From the NCBI RefSeq assembly GCF_023050945.1, contig NZ_JALKIM010000036.1:1-34022 (forward strand): a DNA stretch of 34,022 nucleotides, given 5' to 3'. Source of the DNA: Anaerobiospirillum sp. NML120448. GTDB lineage: Bacteria; Pseudomonadota; Gammaproteobacteria; Enterobacterales; Succinivibrionaceae. Numbering within the stretch: the stretch's first letter is position 1; each line of letters starts with the position of its first letter. Below the pieces are notes generated by a model, which was given only the letters and a program-made list of their open reading frames with translations, did no database searches and was not told where the DNA came from. Shown here piece after piece: positions 8,051 to 17,642 of the stretch. The position numbers and the translations under genes were made by a program.

Positions 8051-11000
8051 TTAAACAGCTTCCATAGTGCTTAAAATGCGGCACAATAAGAGGTTCTCAT
8101 CAGAGGTGAATTTATATCTGTTCTCTGATAAAACATTGACCTGACACATCATATACATCAAGGTTGCAGCATAATCACTTACTAAATTAAACTCAAAATT
8201 CCTTGAAGTCTCATTAAGATGAGGCAAAATACCTGTTTCATCAACAGCATACTCATGCCTAAAGACATTATGGTCACTCTTATTAGCATCCATTACGACA
8301 TAATTGTCTTTTTGGACAAAAGAGTTAACAGGGCCTTCCTCATAGCCAAGGACACCACCCTTTTGTGCCACATGCATAGCAAACTCTGATGGGTTGATAT
8401 TACCCACAGGAATATTAAGAGCCTTTTTAGCAGGAGCGGGCGCTGCTGCACTCTTAGGAGTAGCTCCTCTTACAGTAAAGTCATTATCATCATCAAAGTC
8501 ATCAAGGTCATCAAGGCTATCTGAAATAAGATTAATAGCAGGAGCAGCTGGGGCGGCAGCAGAAGCTGGGGCTACGCTGGCACTTTGCTCATTAAGCTTA
8601 CTATTTTTCAATGCTTCTAAGGCCTTCTTATCCTCATTGGATGGCAATAAGTTAGCACCCAAATAAAGATTAAAGTCACTTAAGATAAAGCTTAATAACT
8701 GTACTTGGCTCTTAACTGAGTCTTTAAAGCCCTCAGAGGTATTTTCCTGATCTAACAGTACTTGCACCATATAGCTCTTAAGGTTAACCACAGAGGAGTT
8801 AAAGGCCTTACCTACCTCAATATAAAGCTTATTAAACAAGCTAATAATATCGGCTTTGAGCTCATCTAAGGTCTTAAAGCGATTTTCCACGTCATTAAAG
8901 CACAGTGGGAAATAATTTCTTTGGTTTGGATCAACCTCAAAAGCAGGCAATTGTTTGCGATAGGCTTTAACTACATTATCGGCAATGTTGGACAGATAGG
9001 TATTGTCTTTACGCCATAAGGTAGATAAGTTCTCTTGGTATTCCATGCAAACAAATTGCACAAAGCGCTGAGCATTTGAGCCAGTAGTAAAGTTTTGGCT
9101 GTAAATATCAACCAAACTATCCTCAGGCAACTCTAATAAAGAGCGCAGCAAATCAAAGCAAGGGCTAAGGGCATTACATTGTAATAAGCCATAGGCTAGC
9201 TCCTTACTTGCTTTTTTAGCCTTCTCTAATGCTACAGCACTATCACGAGTAGCAAAAGGGCCTAACTCAGACATCACTTGTTGCATTAAATTAAATGGCT
9301 TATTGCACTGCAAAGACTCACGATCTGCTTGAGATAAAGAATTGCTCTTTACTTCTGCAACAATTTTAGAAACACCGCCATCATTGAGGATAAGCACATT
9401 ATCTAAAGCTTGATCAAAATTTGCTATGTGCTTATTAAGCACATCCATCCCTAATAAAGCTTTCTTAGTTTCCTCAATATAATTTGTCATATCACTACTA
9501 AGGCCGATTTCGTTCTTTTTATCATCAAAATCTAGCCAATTCACAGCATGTTTTCCTAAATTTGGCTTACGAGCTAAAAAGATACGATTGAATGGCTGGC
9601 CAGGGATCCACTCATTGAACCAATCAAATTTATCCAAACGTTCTATAATCTTATCTTTTACACCACGAACATTAATAGGTGTTCCACCGATAATATTGTT
9701 ACAACAAGAGCTTAACAACTGGTCAAAACGAGTTAATACCATAGTAAGTGGATTATAAACTTTAGCTCTACTCTTTGCGTCTTTACCAATATTTCTCTTA
9801 ATCCATGAGTTTAAGATTTGAAAAGCATCATCAACATTTTGCTGAGAATCTACGCCAATACAAAAAACTAATTGGTCAATGGCATTGTTATTTGAATAGT
9901 ATTCAAATAAATAACCTACCTTACCACGACGGAAAAAATCAGATTTGTCCTTCACTTCTGCATTCATGTCCCTAGGATTTCTTGTACGAGCTCCTGGTAA
10001 ATCAAGTACATCAAAATCATCGAGTTCACCATGATTTTCAAGCACAAAACATAACTCTAAAGACAGAGCAGCTAAAATTGCAATGCCTACATTAATTTCC
10101 TCATCAATTTCATAGACACCGTTAAATCCAAGGTTAGCAGACACTAAAGCACAAGGAATCTGCTCTTGAGTGTTAAACATATCACTCAAAAGAGAAATAT
10201 GCATAATAGTGCCGCCCTCTCTTTGCATTAGTTTTTGAGCTTGATCGCCACTGTCTTTGCTACAAGAAACAAAAGCCTCCTTGGCAGCAAAAATCTTGGT
10301 ATAGCCCTTAAACTTTAGTAGTTCTGAGGCTAATAAACGATAAATTTGATTAAAGGCATCTAAGTTTTTCCAGAATATACTTAAAGCTTTAATACGACCT
10401 TCTAAAGTCATAAAAGGCAAGGTATCACGCAATAATGCCCAAAATGTAGGCATATCATTATAAGAGCCAATTTTAGCTTTAGAGTGATCGGCTACATAAT
10501 CAGCAAAAGCTGTTACTTCCTCTACTTGAATATAGTTGTACTCAACGGTATTGCCAACGGTAATCTTACGGCCCTGTACCTTTTCAGCCTTAAAGGCATG
10601 GGCAAAGTCTAAAGAATTAGCAGGATTATCCTCGCCTAAAGCACTTAAACTTTGCTTATCCATAGCAAGATATTGAGCCTTGGCACTAGTATCAACATAA
10701 CTTTGCAAGGAGTTTAAATGGTTGATATAAAACTGCTCATCTTGAGTAAAAACTACATCTTTTTGGTCAATTTCCTCAAAGAAAGCATTAACCAAAATCA
10801 TAGCTACATCTATTTCATGGAAAATCTTAAGCTCAACAGGATATCCTTCAGGAGCTTGTGCTACCTTATGAGTAAATCGGGTAGCAAATCCAGTAGCCTC
10901 AGTATTATCTCCTTGAGGATTAGCATGCTTAATAAAGTCAATCTCAAAGTCATCCCAATGAGTTTTTAAAATTGACTCATCACCAGCAGCCATTTTTGAG

Positions 11001-11221
11001 ATTAAATAACTTTTACCAGCTTGAGAAGCACCAAAAGCTGCAATGGTTGGGCGATTAGCTACATTATTAACAGCAGCGTTTAAAGCTAGTACTGATTGAT
11101 CAAGCTCCAGCTGCATTTGGGCAGATTTATCTTGAAGGTCGCTTTCAAAAACCTTATTGCGCTCGATCCAAGAAGCGGCCCATTTAGACGCGTGGGCAGC
11201 GTTAAATAATTGTTGTTGCAT
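8051..11221 (-). CDS. SrfC-like putative P-loop GTPase (virulence-factor family)
   Basis: 1056 aa from the ATG at 11221; GAGG six bases upstream favours it over an in-frame TTG at 11233. The P-loop GASQAGKS is at residues 64-71, followed by a Thr-containing NTEATG that could be switch I. The G3-like DLPG is near residue 407 and a G4-like TRFD near 497, so more than 330 residues separate G1 from G3, much more than in Ras- or dynamin-type domains. An Ala/Pro and acidic linker lies at about 885-945. This order and size fit the SrfC/Virul_Fac family named after the SsrB-regulated srfABC genes of Salmonella. No signal peptide or TM is seen, so it is cytosolic. It starts 18 nt after the SrfB-like gene and is surely co-transcribed with it. 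The molecular function of the family is poorly known. Confidence 0.75.
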   Translation of the reverse strand: MQQQLFNAAHASKWAASWIERNKVFESDLQDKSAQMQLELDQSVLALNAAVNNVANRPTIAAFGASQAGKSYLISKMAAGDESILKTHWDDFEIDFIKHANPQGDNTEATGFATRFTHKVAQAPEGYPVELKIFHEIDVAMILVNAFFEEIDQKDVVFTQDEQFYINHLNSLQSYVDTSAKAQYLAMDKQSLSALGEDNPANSLDFAHAFKAEKVQGRKITVGNTVEYNYIQVEEVTAFADYVADHSKAKIGSYNDMPTFWALLRDTLPFMTLEGRIKALSIFWKNLDAFNQIYRLLASELLKFKGYTKIFAAKEAFVSCSKDSGDQAQKLMQREGGTIMHISLLSDMFNTQEQIPCALVSANLGFNGVYEIDEEINVGIAILAALSLELCFVLENHGELDDFDVLDLPGARTRNPRDMNAEVKDKSDFFRRGKVGYLFEYYSNNNAIDQLVFCIGVDSQQNVDDAFQILNSWIKRNIGKDAKSRAKVYNPLTMVLTRFDQLLSSCCNNIIGGTPINVRGVKDKIIERLDKFDWFNEWIPGQPFNRIFLARKPNLGKHAVNWLDFDDKKNEIGLSSDMTNYIEETKKALLGMDVLNKHIANFDQALDNVLILNDGGVSKIVAEVKSNSLSQADRESLQCNKPFNLMQQVMSELGPFATRDSAVALEKAKKASKELAYGLLQCNALSPCFDLLRSLLELPEDSLVDIYSQNFTTGSNAQRFVQFVCMEYQENLSTLWRKDNTYLSNIADNVVKAYRKQLPAFEVDPNQRNYFPLCFNDVENRFKTLDELKADIISLFNKLYIEVGKAFNSSVVNLKSYMVQVLLDQENTSEGFKDSVKSQVQLLSFILSDFNLYLGANLLPSNEDKKALEALKNSKLNEQSASVAPASAAAPAAPAINLISDSLDDLDDFDDDNDFTVRGATPKSAAAPAPAKKALNIPVGNINPSEFAMHVAQKGGVLGYEEGPVNSFVQKDNYVVMDANKSDHNVFRHEYAVDETGILPHLNETSRNFEFNLVSDYAATLMYMMCQVNVLSENRYKFTSDENLLLCRILSTMEAV

Positions 11222-11239
11222 GTTAGGCCTCAACTTAGA

Positions 11240-14200
11240 CTAAATCATATTACGAGGGTTTAAACCTTCAATATCAATAGAACCACTGTTCATAAAGTAC
11301 TTAATACGCTCACCAGTTACGGTCTTTAAGTACATGCGGAACATGTGAGCATAATTATGGCCACTTTCGTCAAGCACGCTCTCAAGCTCAAATGTTTCCA
11401 CATGGCTGATATTAGGACAGTTTTTAGCAATAAAAGGTACTGGATATGGGCTATTAGCTCCATTTACTACCTTTAAAGTAATATCAAACTTCACACGCTT
11501 CTTAAGTAGTTCACTTAAAGTAGCAAGCTCTTTAGCAATTTTCTTGCGCGCCTCATTCAAGTTCTCATCAATACTATTATCAAGCAAGTCATAAAGCTTA
11601 CTCTCAGCATTGCCTGCACTCTGCTCTAGTTGAGCATAGGCATTTTCTACATACTGCTGGTAGTTCTGATTGAATAAAGCCTGGCAGCGAGCCTGATAAT
11701 CTTGTGTAAATTGAGCCAACCTCTTTTCATACTCGGCTTGGCGTGCCGCTTGAGAGGCCTCTTGATCAACCTTATTAAAAGGATTAAAGCCCTTTTTCTT
11801 AATTTCAGGTAATGGAGTGTTCTCCAGGGTTGGAACAGGTCCCATCTCAGCACTAACTTGAGCTTGGATTTTGCTCTTAAACTCGTTCTCCAAGTTAGCC
11901 TTATAATTATCAAGATTCTCTCGAGTACCGCCCTCAAGTTCATCTAATAATTTTATAGCTTCCTCTTTAATGACCTTTTTACGATCGGCATTAAGGCTAA
12001 GAGAGTTAATGAGTCCTAAAACTTCCTTACGCTCAAGAGAGTTATAGCGTAAATTAATAGCTTTCTTAATTTCCTTGTTATCATCAACCGAATTGTAGGC
12101 CTCAATAATATAAAGAGGGCTGGCCTCAAAATCAGTATCATCAAGTAAGCGATAGCCTAAATCTAAAGCTAAAGGAGCCTGGAAAGAATCATCATTGTTT
12201 TTCTTGGAAGCATCATTCTTGCCCTGATAGCGCATGAATTTAGCCTCATAATTTTCGACATCTTTAGAGTCCTGATTAGCTTGAGATTCAGGTGACTCAT
12301 AGGTATAAAGTACTGCTTCCTCACTAATGTGGCTCTTATTATCCAATATGCCAACAAAGCGAGCTCTATTGCCTTTAATAGAAGGTATAGACTTAAATCT
12401 AAAGTTAGTAAATTTATTGTGAGTAAAGCGTAGATAGCTAATAAGAGCACCTACTGCCGCAGTGGTCTTAGGATCACCAATCACCTCACCACCCAGTAAG
12501 AATGGATACCAGGACTCACAACGATAATCATGCATAGAGACAATGCGTGAGCTTGGTAGGCTCAATCTTTGTAAGAAGAAAGAGCGAATAGCAGGGATCT
12601 TAGAGGATCTACCAGTGAGCAATAATAAGTCAACGTCAAAAGTAGTTAACACTTCGCCTAACTTGTTAAGCACACGGCAAATATCGAACTTAGAGCCTTC
12701 TAATATGGTGCGATTGATCTTGGCAATATCAAACTTTAATTTAAAGTTCATGATAGAGAAGTTTTCAAAAGTCTCGCCAATGACCATATCAACATAGTCT
12801 AAGACCTCTTTGCTTGGGAGCTTATAAGGTTCTGGACGCTTTACATTCTTAGGGAGACTGTTATTATTCTCTTTGCCAAAAATAAAGTCAGCCACAGTAC
12901 CCATTACAATAGTGCTATGAGCATATGGATCTAAATGCTCCATATGGAACATAAGTCTATATGCGATTTTTACTAAAATCTGCTGAGTAAATTGGGTACG
13001 TAGTACAGCCGTGCTGGAATCTTCGGTATTACTGTCACCTACTAAGCGATCAAAGATAGGCTTGTATGGAATATTGTTCTTAGCAAAAGGCACAGCCAGA
13101 CGAGGCAAAATGCATTGTTTAATAATGTCGTGAATAACATCATCGCCAGCGATCTTAAAGCCATCCTTATAGATGTCTACAGGCACAATATCATCTGAGA
13201 TATAAGGAACATCCTTTTTAAAGGTGTAGTCCTTAATCACCAAATCAGTAGTACCACCACCTATATCTAAAGAGGCAATACGAGCAGAGTACAGCTCTTT
13301 ACCATCTGCATCTTTTAGCTTCTCGCCAATTCTTTGGTTAACCATTGGACGGCGTAAATACTTAATAAAAGTGTTAGAGTGACCTGCAAAGGTCTTAACA
13401 CTCTCATTATAGACATATACCACCTGACCAGACTCAGCCTCATCCCAGTCCATATGAACCTCAGGCATTGGAGGATTAATTTGAGGCAAGGTTTCACCTG
13501 ATGCTATCTTATTGAGCATATTAGATGCGGTGATATAGGAAAACTCACTAGGACTGGTCCTATCAAAACCAAGACTCTTCCACAAAATACCAATAGCCTG
13601 ATAAACACAGGAACGATACAGCTCTTTTTCCTCAATGGACATGCAAGGAGGAGTAGTTAAAATAATGGCTTTTAGGCGGCGAGGGGTAGTGGAGTAAGAA
13701 GATCTATTTCTTAAAGCATACGAATTCATTTGAGTTAAAGCATGCAAAAGAATTTCAATGATCATGAAAGTGGTAGTTGAATTATATGAATACAGAGACT
13801 TGGTGTTATCTCTATCATAATCTTCATCAGTAAGAGCAAAAATAGCCTTACCATTAGAGGCAAAGTATCGTCCCATGCTATTAATATGAGCACGGTAACG
13901 ACCTGCTGCCTCTCTTTGCTTTTGCTTTAAGCCATCGCTCTTAATTTGATAAGAGTAAGGGTTAAAATCCCAGCGAGTATTTTGCAGACGGTCAGTACTC
14001 CATAAATAACGTTTTGGAGACACTAAGCCAGTCATACCCTCATTACCAACTTTAAGGGCAGCTAAGTTATTAGCCTCATTACCTACACGCACTAAAGATG
14101 GCCAAGAGAAAGCATCAACACGACCTGAGTTATCTGAAAGGTTGTTATACTCAAAGTTTGCAGGGCTAAACTCTATTTGAGAGCTAAAGGCTTGATCATA

Positions 14201-15331
14201 AACACGCTCTGGAGCATTGAGATCACGTATTACTAAAGGATAAACACCTTTAAAGCTATCATCAGCTGCTGTTACTGAGTTATCGTCCTCAACTAAAATA
14301 CCGCAAGAACGTGCATTTCCAATATCTAAAATTAAAGACACATCAATAACAGAATTACCAGTGGTAGCTGTTTTAATGCTATTAGGAATGAACTTTACAG
14401 GCTTTACATCGATAATAAAACCTAAGAACATCAATAAGTTGTAATAATGAGCTTGGTGCTCCTTCTTATCTTCGATCTTTTTGTTAAGCTCACCTTGGTT
14501 AATATTGTTTTTAATGCGCTCTTTATAAAGATCTGAAAAGATATTCTTAAGCCATAAATCTACCCAAGGCTCTCTACCCTCAGCGGCCTTGGCATTAACA
14601 AAATTAATGCAATTTGAGTCCTTATAAGACAACCTAAAGAGACGACCATTTTCAGTATCCATTGATGTAGGAGCAAAATAGTTAAGATCAACGTCTCTAT
14701 CATAAGTTTTAGTATCAAAGGCTAAAACTACACGATAATACTCCTCGCCATCTTTAAGATTGCCATCACTATTGTCATTATTAGCATTAGATTCACGTAT
14801 AGCTAACTTGTACTCATTAGAGTCGTCATTGTTGAAGCCATTATTATTTGTTACAGAATCATACTTCCTATCAGCACCATTCAAAGACTCTTTGTGCTTT
14901 TTACGATACTGACTAATAGCGACAGGATCATCGACTTTAACAATACGAGCACGGGCCCAGTTAGTAGGGCCAAGGTTATCCTTGGTACATTCGTCACGGA
15001 AAAAAGGCAAAGGAAACCACACGCCGTCAAAAAGCTTTAGAGACTCACTAAGCTTATAACTTAGATTACACTCATTTACATTAACACTATTGCCATCCTT
15101 ATCAGGGTTAACATCTTCGTACTCGATTTGAGTATCGCTCAAAGGATACTTTGGCGCTAAGAAGCCAAGTTGATTATCTTTGTTATAAAACTTGACTTTG
15201 TCCAATATTTTTAAAATATTATGACTATCATTAATATGCCAATCGAGCATGACATCAAAGTCGATAAATTGAATGCCAGAGTTTTGAACCAGCTCGATAT
15301 TACCTGGTATAGGAACGACTTTAGGATACAT
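11240..15331 (-). CDS. SrfB-like Hsp70/actin-fold ATPase (virulence-factor family)
   Basis: 1363 aa. AAGGAAG four bases before the ATG supports the start. Actin/Hsp70 motifs appear in order: phosphate-1-like LDIGNARS (335-342), phosphate-2 LDIGGGTTDL (688-697), AGDDVIHD (728-735) and adenosine-site-like LLLLTGRSSKIPA (902-914), followed by GDPKTTAAVGA (952-962). So it should bind ATP. About 330 residues precede the first motif, and a charged, Gln-rich, coiled-coil-like stretch lies at about 1120-1270. From memory this is longer than typical SrfB (about 1000 aa). It has no signal peptide or membrane segment. It is the first gene of the cluster. SrfB proteins have been linked to virulence by name and regulation; their biochemical role is not settled. 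A chaperone or filament-like engine for the cluster is my inference. Confidence 0.75.
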   Translation of the reverse strand: MYPKVVPIPGNIELVQNSGIQFIDFDVMLDWHINDSHNILKILDKVKFYNKDNQLGFLAPKYPLSDTQIEYEDVNPDKDGNSVNVNECNLSYKLSESLKLFDGVWFPLPFFRDECTKDNLGPTNWARARIVKVDDPVAISQYRKKHKESLNGADRKYDSVTNNNGFNNDDSNEYKLAIRESNANNDNSDGNLKDGEEYYRVVLAFDTKTYDRDVDLNYFAPTSMDTENGRLFRLSYKDSNCINFVNAKAAEGREPWVDLWLKNIFSDLYKERIKNNINQGELNKKIEDKKEHQAHYYNLLMFLGFIIDVKPVKFIPNSIKTATTGNSVIDVSLILDIGNARSCGILVEDDNSVTAADDSFKGVYPLVIRDLNAPERVYDQAFSSQIEFSPANFEYNNLSDNSGRVDAFSWPSLVRVGNEANNLAALKVGNEGMTGLVSPKRYLWSTDRLQNTRWDFNPYSYQIKSDGLKQKQREAAGRYRAHINSMGRYFASNGKAIFALTDEDYDRDNTKSLYSYNSTTTFMIIEILLHALTQMNSYALRNRSSYSTTPRRLKAIILTTPPCMSIEEKELYRSCVYQAIGILWKSLGFDRTSPSEFSYITASNMLNKIASGETLPQINPPMPEVHMDWDEAESGQVVYVYNESVKTFAGHSNTFIKYLRRPMVNQRIGEKLKDADGKELYSARIASLDIGGGTTDLVIKDYTFKKDVPYISDDIVPVDIYKDGFKIAGDDVIHDIIKQCILPRLAVPFAKNNIPYKPIFDRLVGDSNTEDSSTAVLRTQFTQQILVKIAYRLMFHMEHLDPYAHSTIVMGTVADFIFGKENNNSLPKNVKRPEPYKLPSKEVLDYVDMVIGETFENFSIMNFKLKFDIAKINRTILEGSKFDICRVLNKLGEVLTTFDVDLLLLTGRSSKIPAIRSFFLQRLSLPSSRIVSMHDYRCESWYPFLLGGEVIGDPKTTAAVGALISYLRFTHNKFTNFRFKSIPSIKGNRARFVGILDNKSHISEEAVLYTYESPESQANQDSKDVENYEAKFMRYQGKNDASKKNNDDSFQAPLALDLGYRLLDDTDFEASPLYIIEAYNSVDDNKEIKKAINLRYNSLERKEVLGLINSLSLNADRKKVIKEEAIKLLDELEGGTRENLDNYKANLENEFKSKIQAQVSAEMGPVPTLENTPLPEIKKKGFNPFNKVDQEASQAARQAEYEKRLAQFTQDYQARCQALFNQNYQQYVENAYAQLEQSAGNAESKLYDLLDNSIDENLNEARKKIAKELATLSELLKKRVKFDITLKVVNGANSPYPVPFIAKNCPNISHVETFELESVLDESGHNYAHMFRMYLKTVTGERIKYFMNSGSIDIEGLNPRNMI

Positions 15332-15344
15332 ATATCTTCCTTGT

Positions 15345-15803
15345 TTATCGATTGATTGATTGCAGCAAGCTCTATAAAAGCTTTTGACTAATAAAAGTAA
15401 ACTTGAGCACGTGTGGTAAAAATAAAATAGCAGCCTAAATGAGCACGTTGCTATTGCTATTAATCTTGGATGGAACCCAGACTTATCCTTATGATCTTAG
15501 CATATAGATTTTATGCCTAAACACCCCGAAGCTTACAAAGCATCTAAAATATTAGTTTAATTTAATAAATGTGCCATAACTCATATTTCTAACAATACTA
15601 ATGCTTGTATCATGCACTATAATCGAGCGCAAATTTCTGTTTTAATGCAATTTTTAGCATAGCAATCAAGTAAGCTCTTTTTGCTGCGCTCTTACATTGC
15701 GTACAAAAGATTAGCTGACAAAAAGCTTTGATATGGGCATGTCCTCACCTAAAAGCTTATCAATGGCAGGTCAATGCCAGGTTAATGGTAGGTAAGAGGC
15801 ACA
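15345..15803. other. Intergenic region upstream of the Srf-like cluster
   Basis: About 460 bp of AT-rich DNA without a supported gene. It must hold the promoter of the SrfB-like gene. A weak candidate is TTTACT, a 17-bp spacer and TTTATA on the minus strand, about 50-80 nt before the ATG. I found no clear operator. Confidence 0.4.
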
Positions 15804-15841
15804 TAAAAAAAGCTCCTAACCTCTTTGCAAGGCTAGGAGCT
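15804..15841 (-). terminator. Rho-independent terminator of guaA
   Basis: On the minus strand AGCTCCTAGCC pairs with GGTTAGGAGCT (11 bp, one G-U) around a 9-nt loop, followed by TTTTTT. It starts about 32 nt after the guaA stop codon. Confidence 0.9.
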
Positions 15842-15872
15842 CTTATTAAGTATATTTCAACTTAATTAAATC

Positions 15873-17435
15873 TTATTCCCACTCGATAGTTGCTGGTGGC
15901 TTGCCAGATACGTCGTAGCAAACACGAGAAATACCATTAACTTCGTTAATAATACGATTGGAAATACGTCCTAATAAATCGTAAGGCAACTCTGCCCACT
16001 TAGCGGTCATAAAGTCGATAGTCTTTACGGCACGTAAGCAAACTACGTAATCATAACGACGGCCATCGCCCATTACACCTACTGATCTTACTGGTAAGAA
16101 TACAGTAAAGGCCTGGCTAACCTGATCATACCAACCGCTGTTATTGAGCTCTTCCATAAAGATAGCATCGGCTTGGCGAAGTAAATCTAAGTACTCTTTC
16201 TTAACTTCACCTAATACACGTACACCAAGGCCTGGGCCTGGGAATGGGTGACGTTGTACCATCTTGACAGGAAGACCTAACTCAACACCGATACGACGAA
16301 CTTCGTCCTTGAAAAGCTCACGTAAAGGCTCAACTAATTGGAACTTGAGATCTTCTGGTAAACCACCTACGTTGTGGTGAGACTTAATAACATGAGCCTT
16401 ACCAGACTTAGTTTGAGCAGACTCAACTACGTCAGGATAAATAGTACCTTGAGCTAAGAAATCTACACCATCAAGCTTACGAGCTTCATCGGCAAATACG
16501 TCAATGAAAGTATGACCAATAGCCTTGCGCTTAGCCTCAGGATCACTAATACCCTCTAAAGCCTTTAAGAAGCGCTCACTGGCATCAGCATAAACAATGT
16601 TTAGACCTAAACCGCTAAACATTTCTTTAACTTGCTGACCTTCATTTAAGCGTAATAAGCCATTGTCAACAAATACGCATACTAATTGCTCACCAATAGC
16701 ACGGTGTAATAATAAGGCAGTAACAGAAGAGTCAACACCACCTGATAAGCCTAAAAGCACCTTAGAAGAGCCAACTTGAGCACGGATGCGCTCAACAGCA
16801 TCATCAATAATGGCATTTGGAGACCATAAGCCATGTAACTTACATACATCGATAACAAAACGACGTAAGAACTCACCACCTTGCTTAGAGTGAGTTACCT
16901 CAGGGTGGAACTGTACACCGTAGAAGTTACGCTTAGCGTCATATACAGCAGCATATGGGCAAGTGTCAGTAGAACCTACAGTTACGAAGCCCTCAGGAAT
17001 AGCGGTAACCTTATCGCCATGGCTCATCCATACATCAAGCTTCTTTAAGCCTTCGTGATCGGTTAAACCATCAAATAAAGGACATGGTGCTACTACGTCC
17101 ATAGCAGCATAGCCGTACTCACGCTTGTCTGATCCTTCTACCTTGCCACCTAATTGTACGGACATGGTCTGAAGTCCATAGCAAATGCCCAATACAGGTA
17201 CACCTGCATTGAATACCCACTCTGGAGCGCGTGGAGAGCCTGCCTCAGTGGTTGACTCTGGAGATCCAGATAAAATAATGCCTTGAGGAGCAAATTCTTT
17301 CATGCGCTCGACATCAGCATCAAAAGGATAGATCTCGCAATAAACACCGATTTCTCTTACGCGACGAGCAATCAACTGTGTAACCTGTGATCCAAAATCA
17401 AGGATCAAGATCTTTTCAGAATGAATATTGGCCAT
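15873..17435 (-). CDS. guaA: GMP synthase (glutamine-hydrolysing)
   Basis: 520 aa, close to the 525 of E. coli GuaA. It converts XMP to GMP with ATP and glutamine in the cytosol. The N-terminal class I amidotransferase domain has the nucleophile in GICYGLQ (Cys85) and the His/Glu pair in [10 protein letters not shown]. The ATP-pyrophosphatase domain has the PP-loop SGGVDSS. The C-terminal dimerisation domain ends in the conserved [10 protein letters not shown]. It lies downstream of guaB in the same direction, but about 200 bp and a hairpin separate the two genes. The Shine-Dalgarno (AGGT, nine bases before the ATG) is modest. Nothing looks odd. Confidence 0.98.
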   Translation of the reverse strand: MANIHSEKILILDFGSQVTQLIARRVREIGVYCEIYPFDADVERMKEFAPQGIILSGSPESTTEAGSPRAPEWVFNAGVPVLGICYGLQTMSVQLGGKVEGSDKREYGYAAMDVVAPCPLFDGLTDHEGLKKLDVWMSHGDKVTAIPEGFVTVGSTDTCPYAAVYDAKRNFYGVQFHPEVTHSKQGGEFLRRFVIDVCKLHGLWSPNAIIDDAVERIRAQVGSSKVLLGLSGGVDSSVTALLLHRAIGEQLVCVFVDNGLLRLNEGQQVKEMFSGLGLNIVYADASERFLKALEGISDPEAKRKAIGHTFIDVFADEARKLDGVDFLAQGTIYPDVVESAQTKSGKAHVIKSHHNVGGLPEDLKFQLVEPLRELFKDEVRRIGVELGLPVKMVQRHPFPGPGLGVRVLGEVKKEYLDLLRQADAIFMEELNNSGWYDQVSQAFTVFLPVRSVGVMGDGRRYDYVVCLRAVKTIDFMTAKWAELPYDLLGRISNRIINEVNGISRVCYDVSGKPPATIEWE

Positions 17436-17535
17436 GTAGCGACAACCTAAATGAAAATTAATAAAGGATAAAAGCTAGATTTTTTTAAAAACTAACCTAG
17501 GGACAAATTATTGTACCTTACAAAGTTTAGCTTTT

Positions 17536-17581
17536 AAAAATAATTAGCCCCAGTAAGGATAGACACATCCTGCTGGGGCTA
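17536..17581 (-). terminator. Hairpin between guaB and guaA
   Basis: TAGCCCCAG (17545-17553) pairs with CTGGGGCTA (17573-17581), with an inner AGGAT/ATCCT stem. On the minus strand it is followed by AATTATTTTT. It lies about 60 nt past the guaB stop and could end part of the guaB transcripts, so that guaA is expressed at a lower level or from its own promoter. Confidence 0.75.
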
Positions 17582-17642
17582 TTAAGCAAGCTCTTAAGGC
17601 TGCTTTTATCTAAGGAGGATAATGCCTTAAGATAGTATTAAA

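Noticed and set aside
1057-15331. Whole cluster as a type VI secretion locus, because of the PpkA-like vWA protein
   Set aside because: No TssB/TssC sheath, Hcp, VgrG, ClpV or TssJKLM genes are present in the window.
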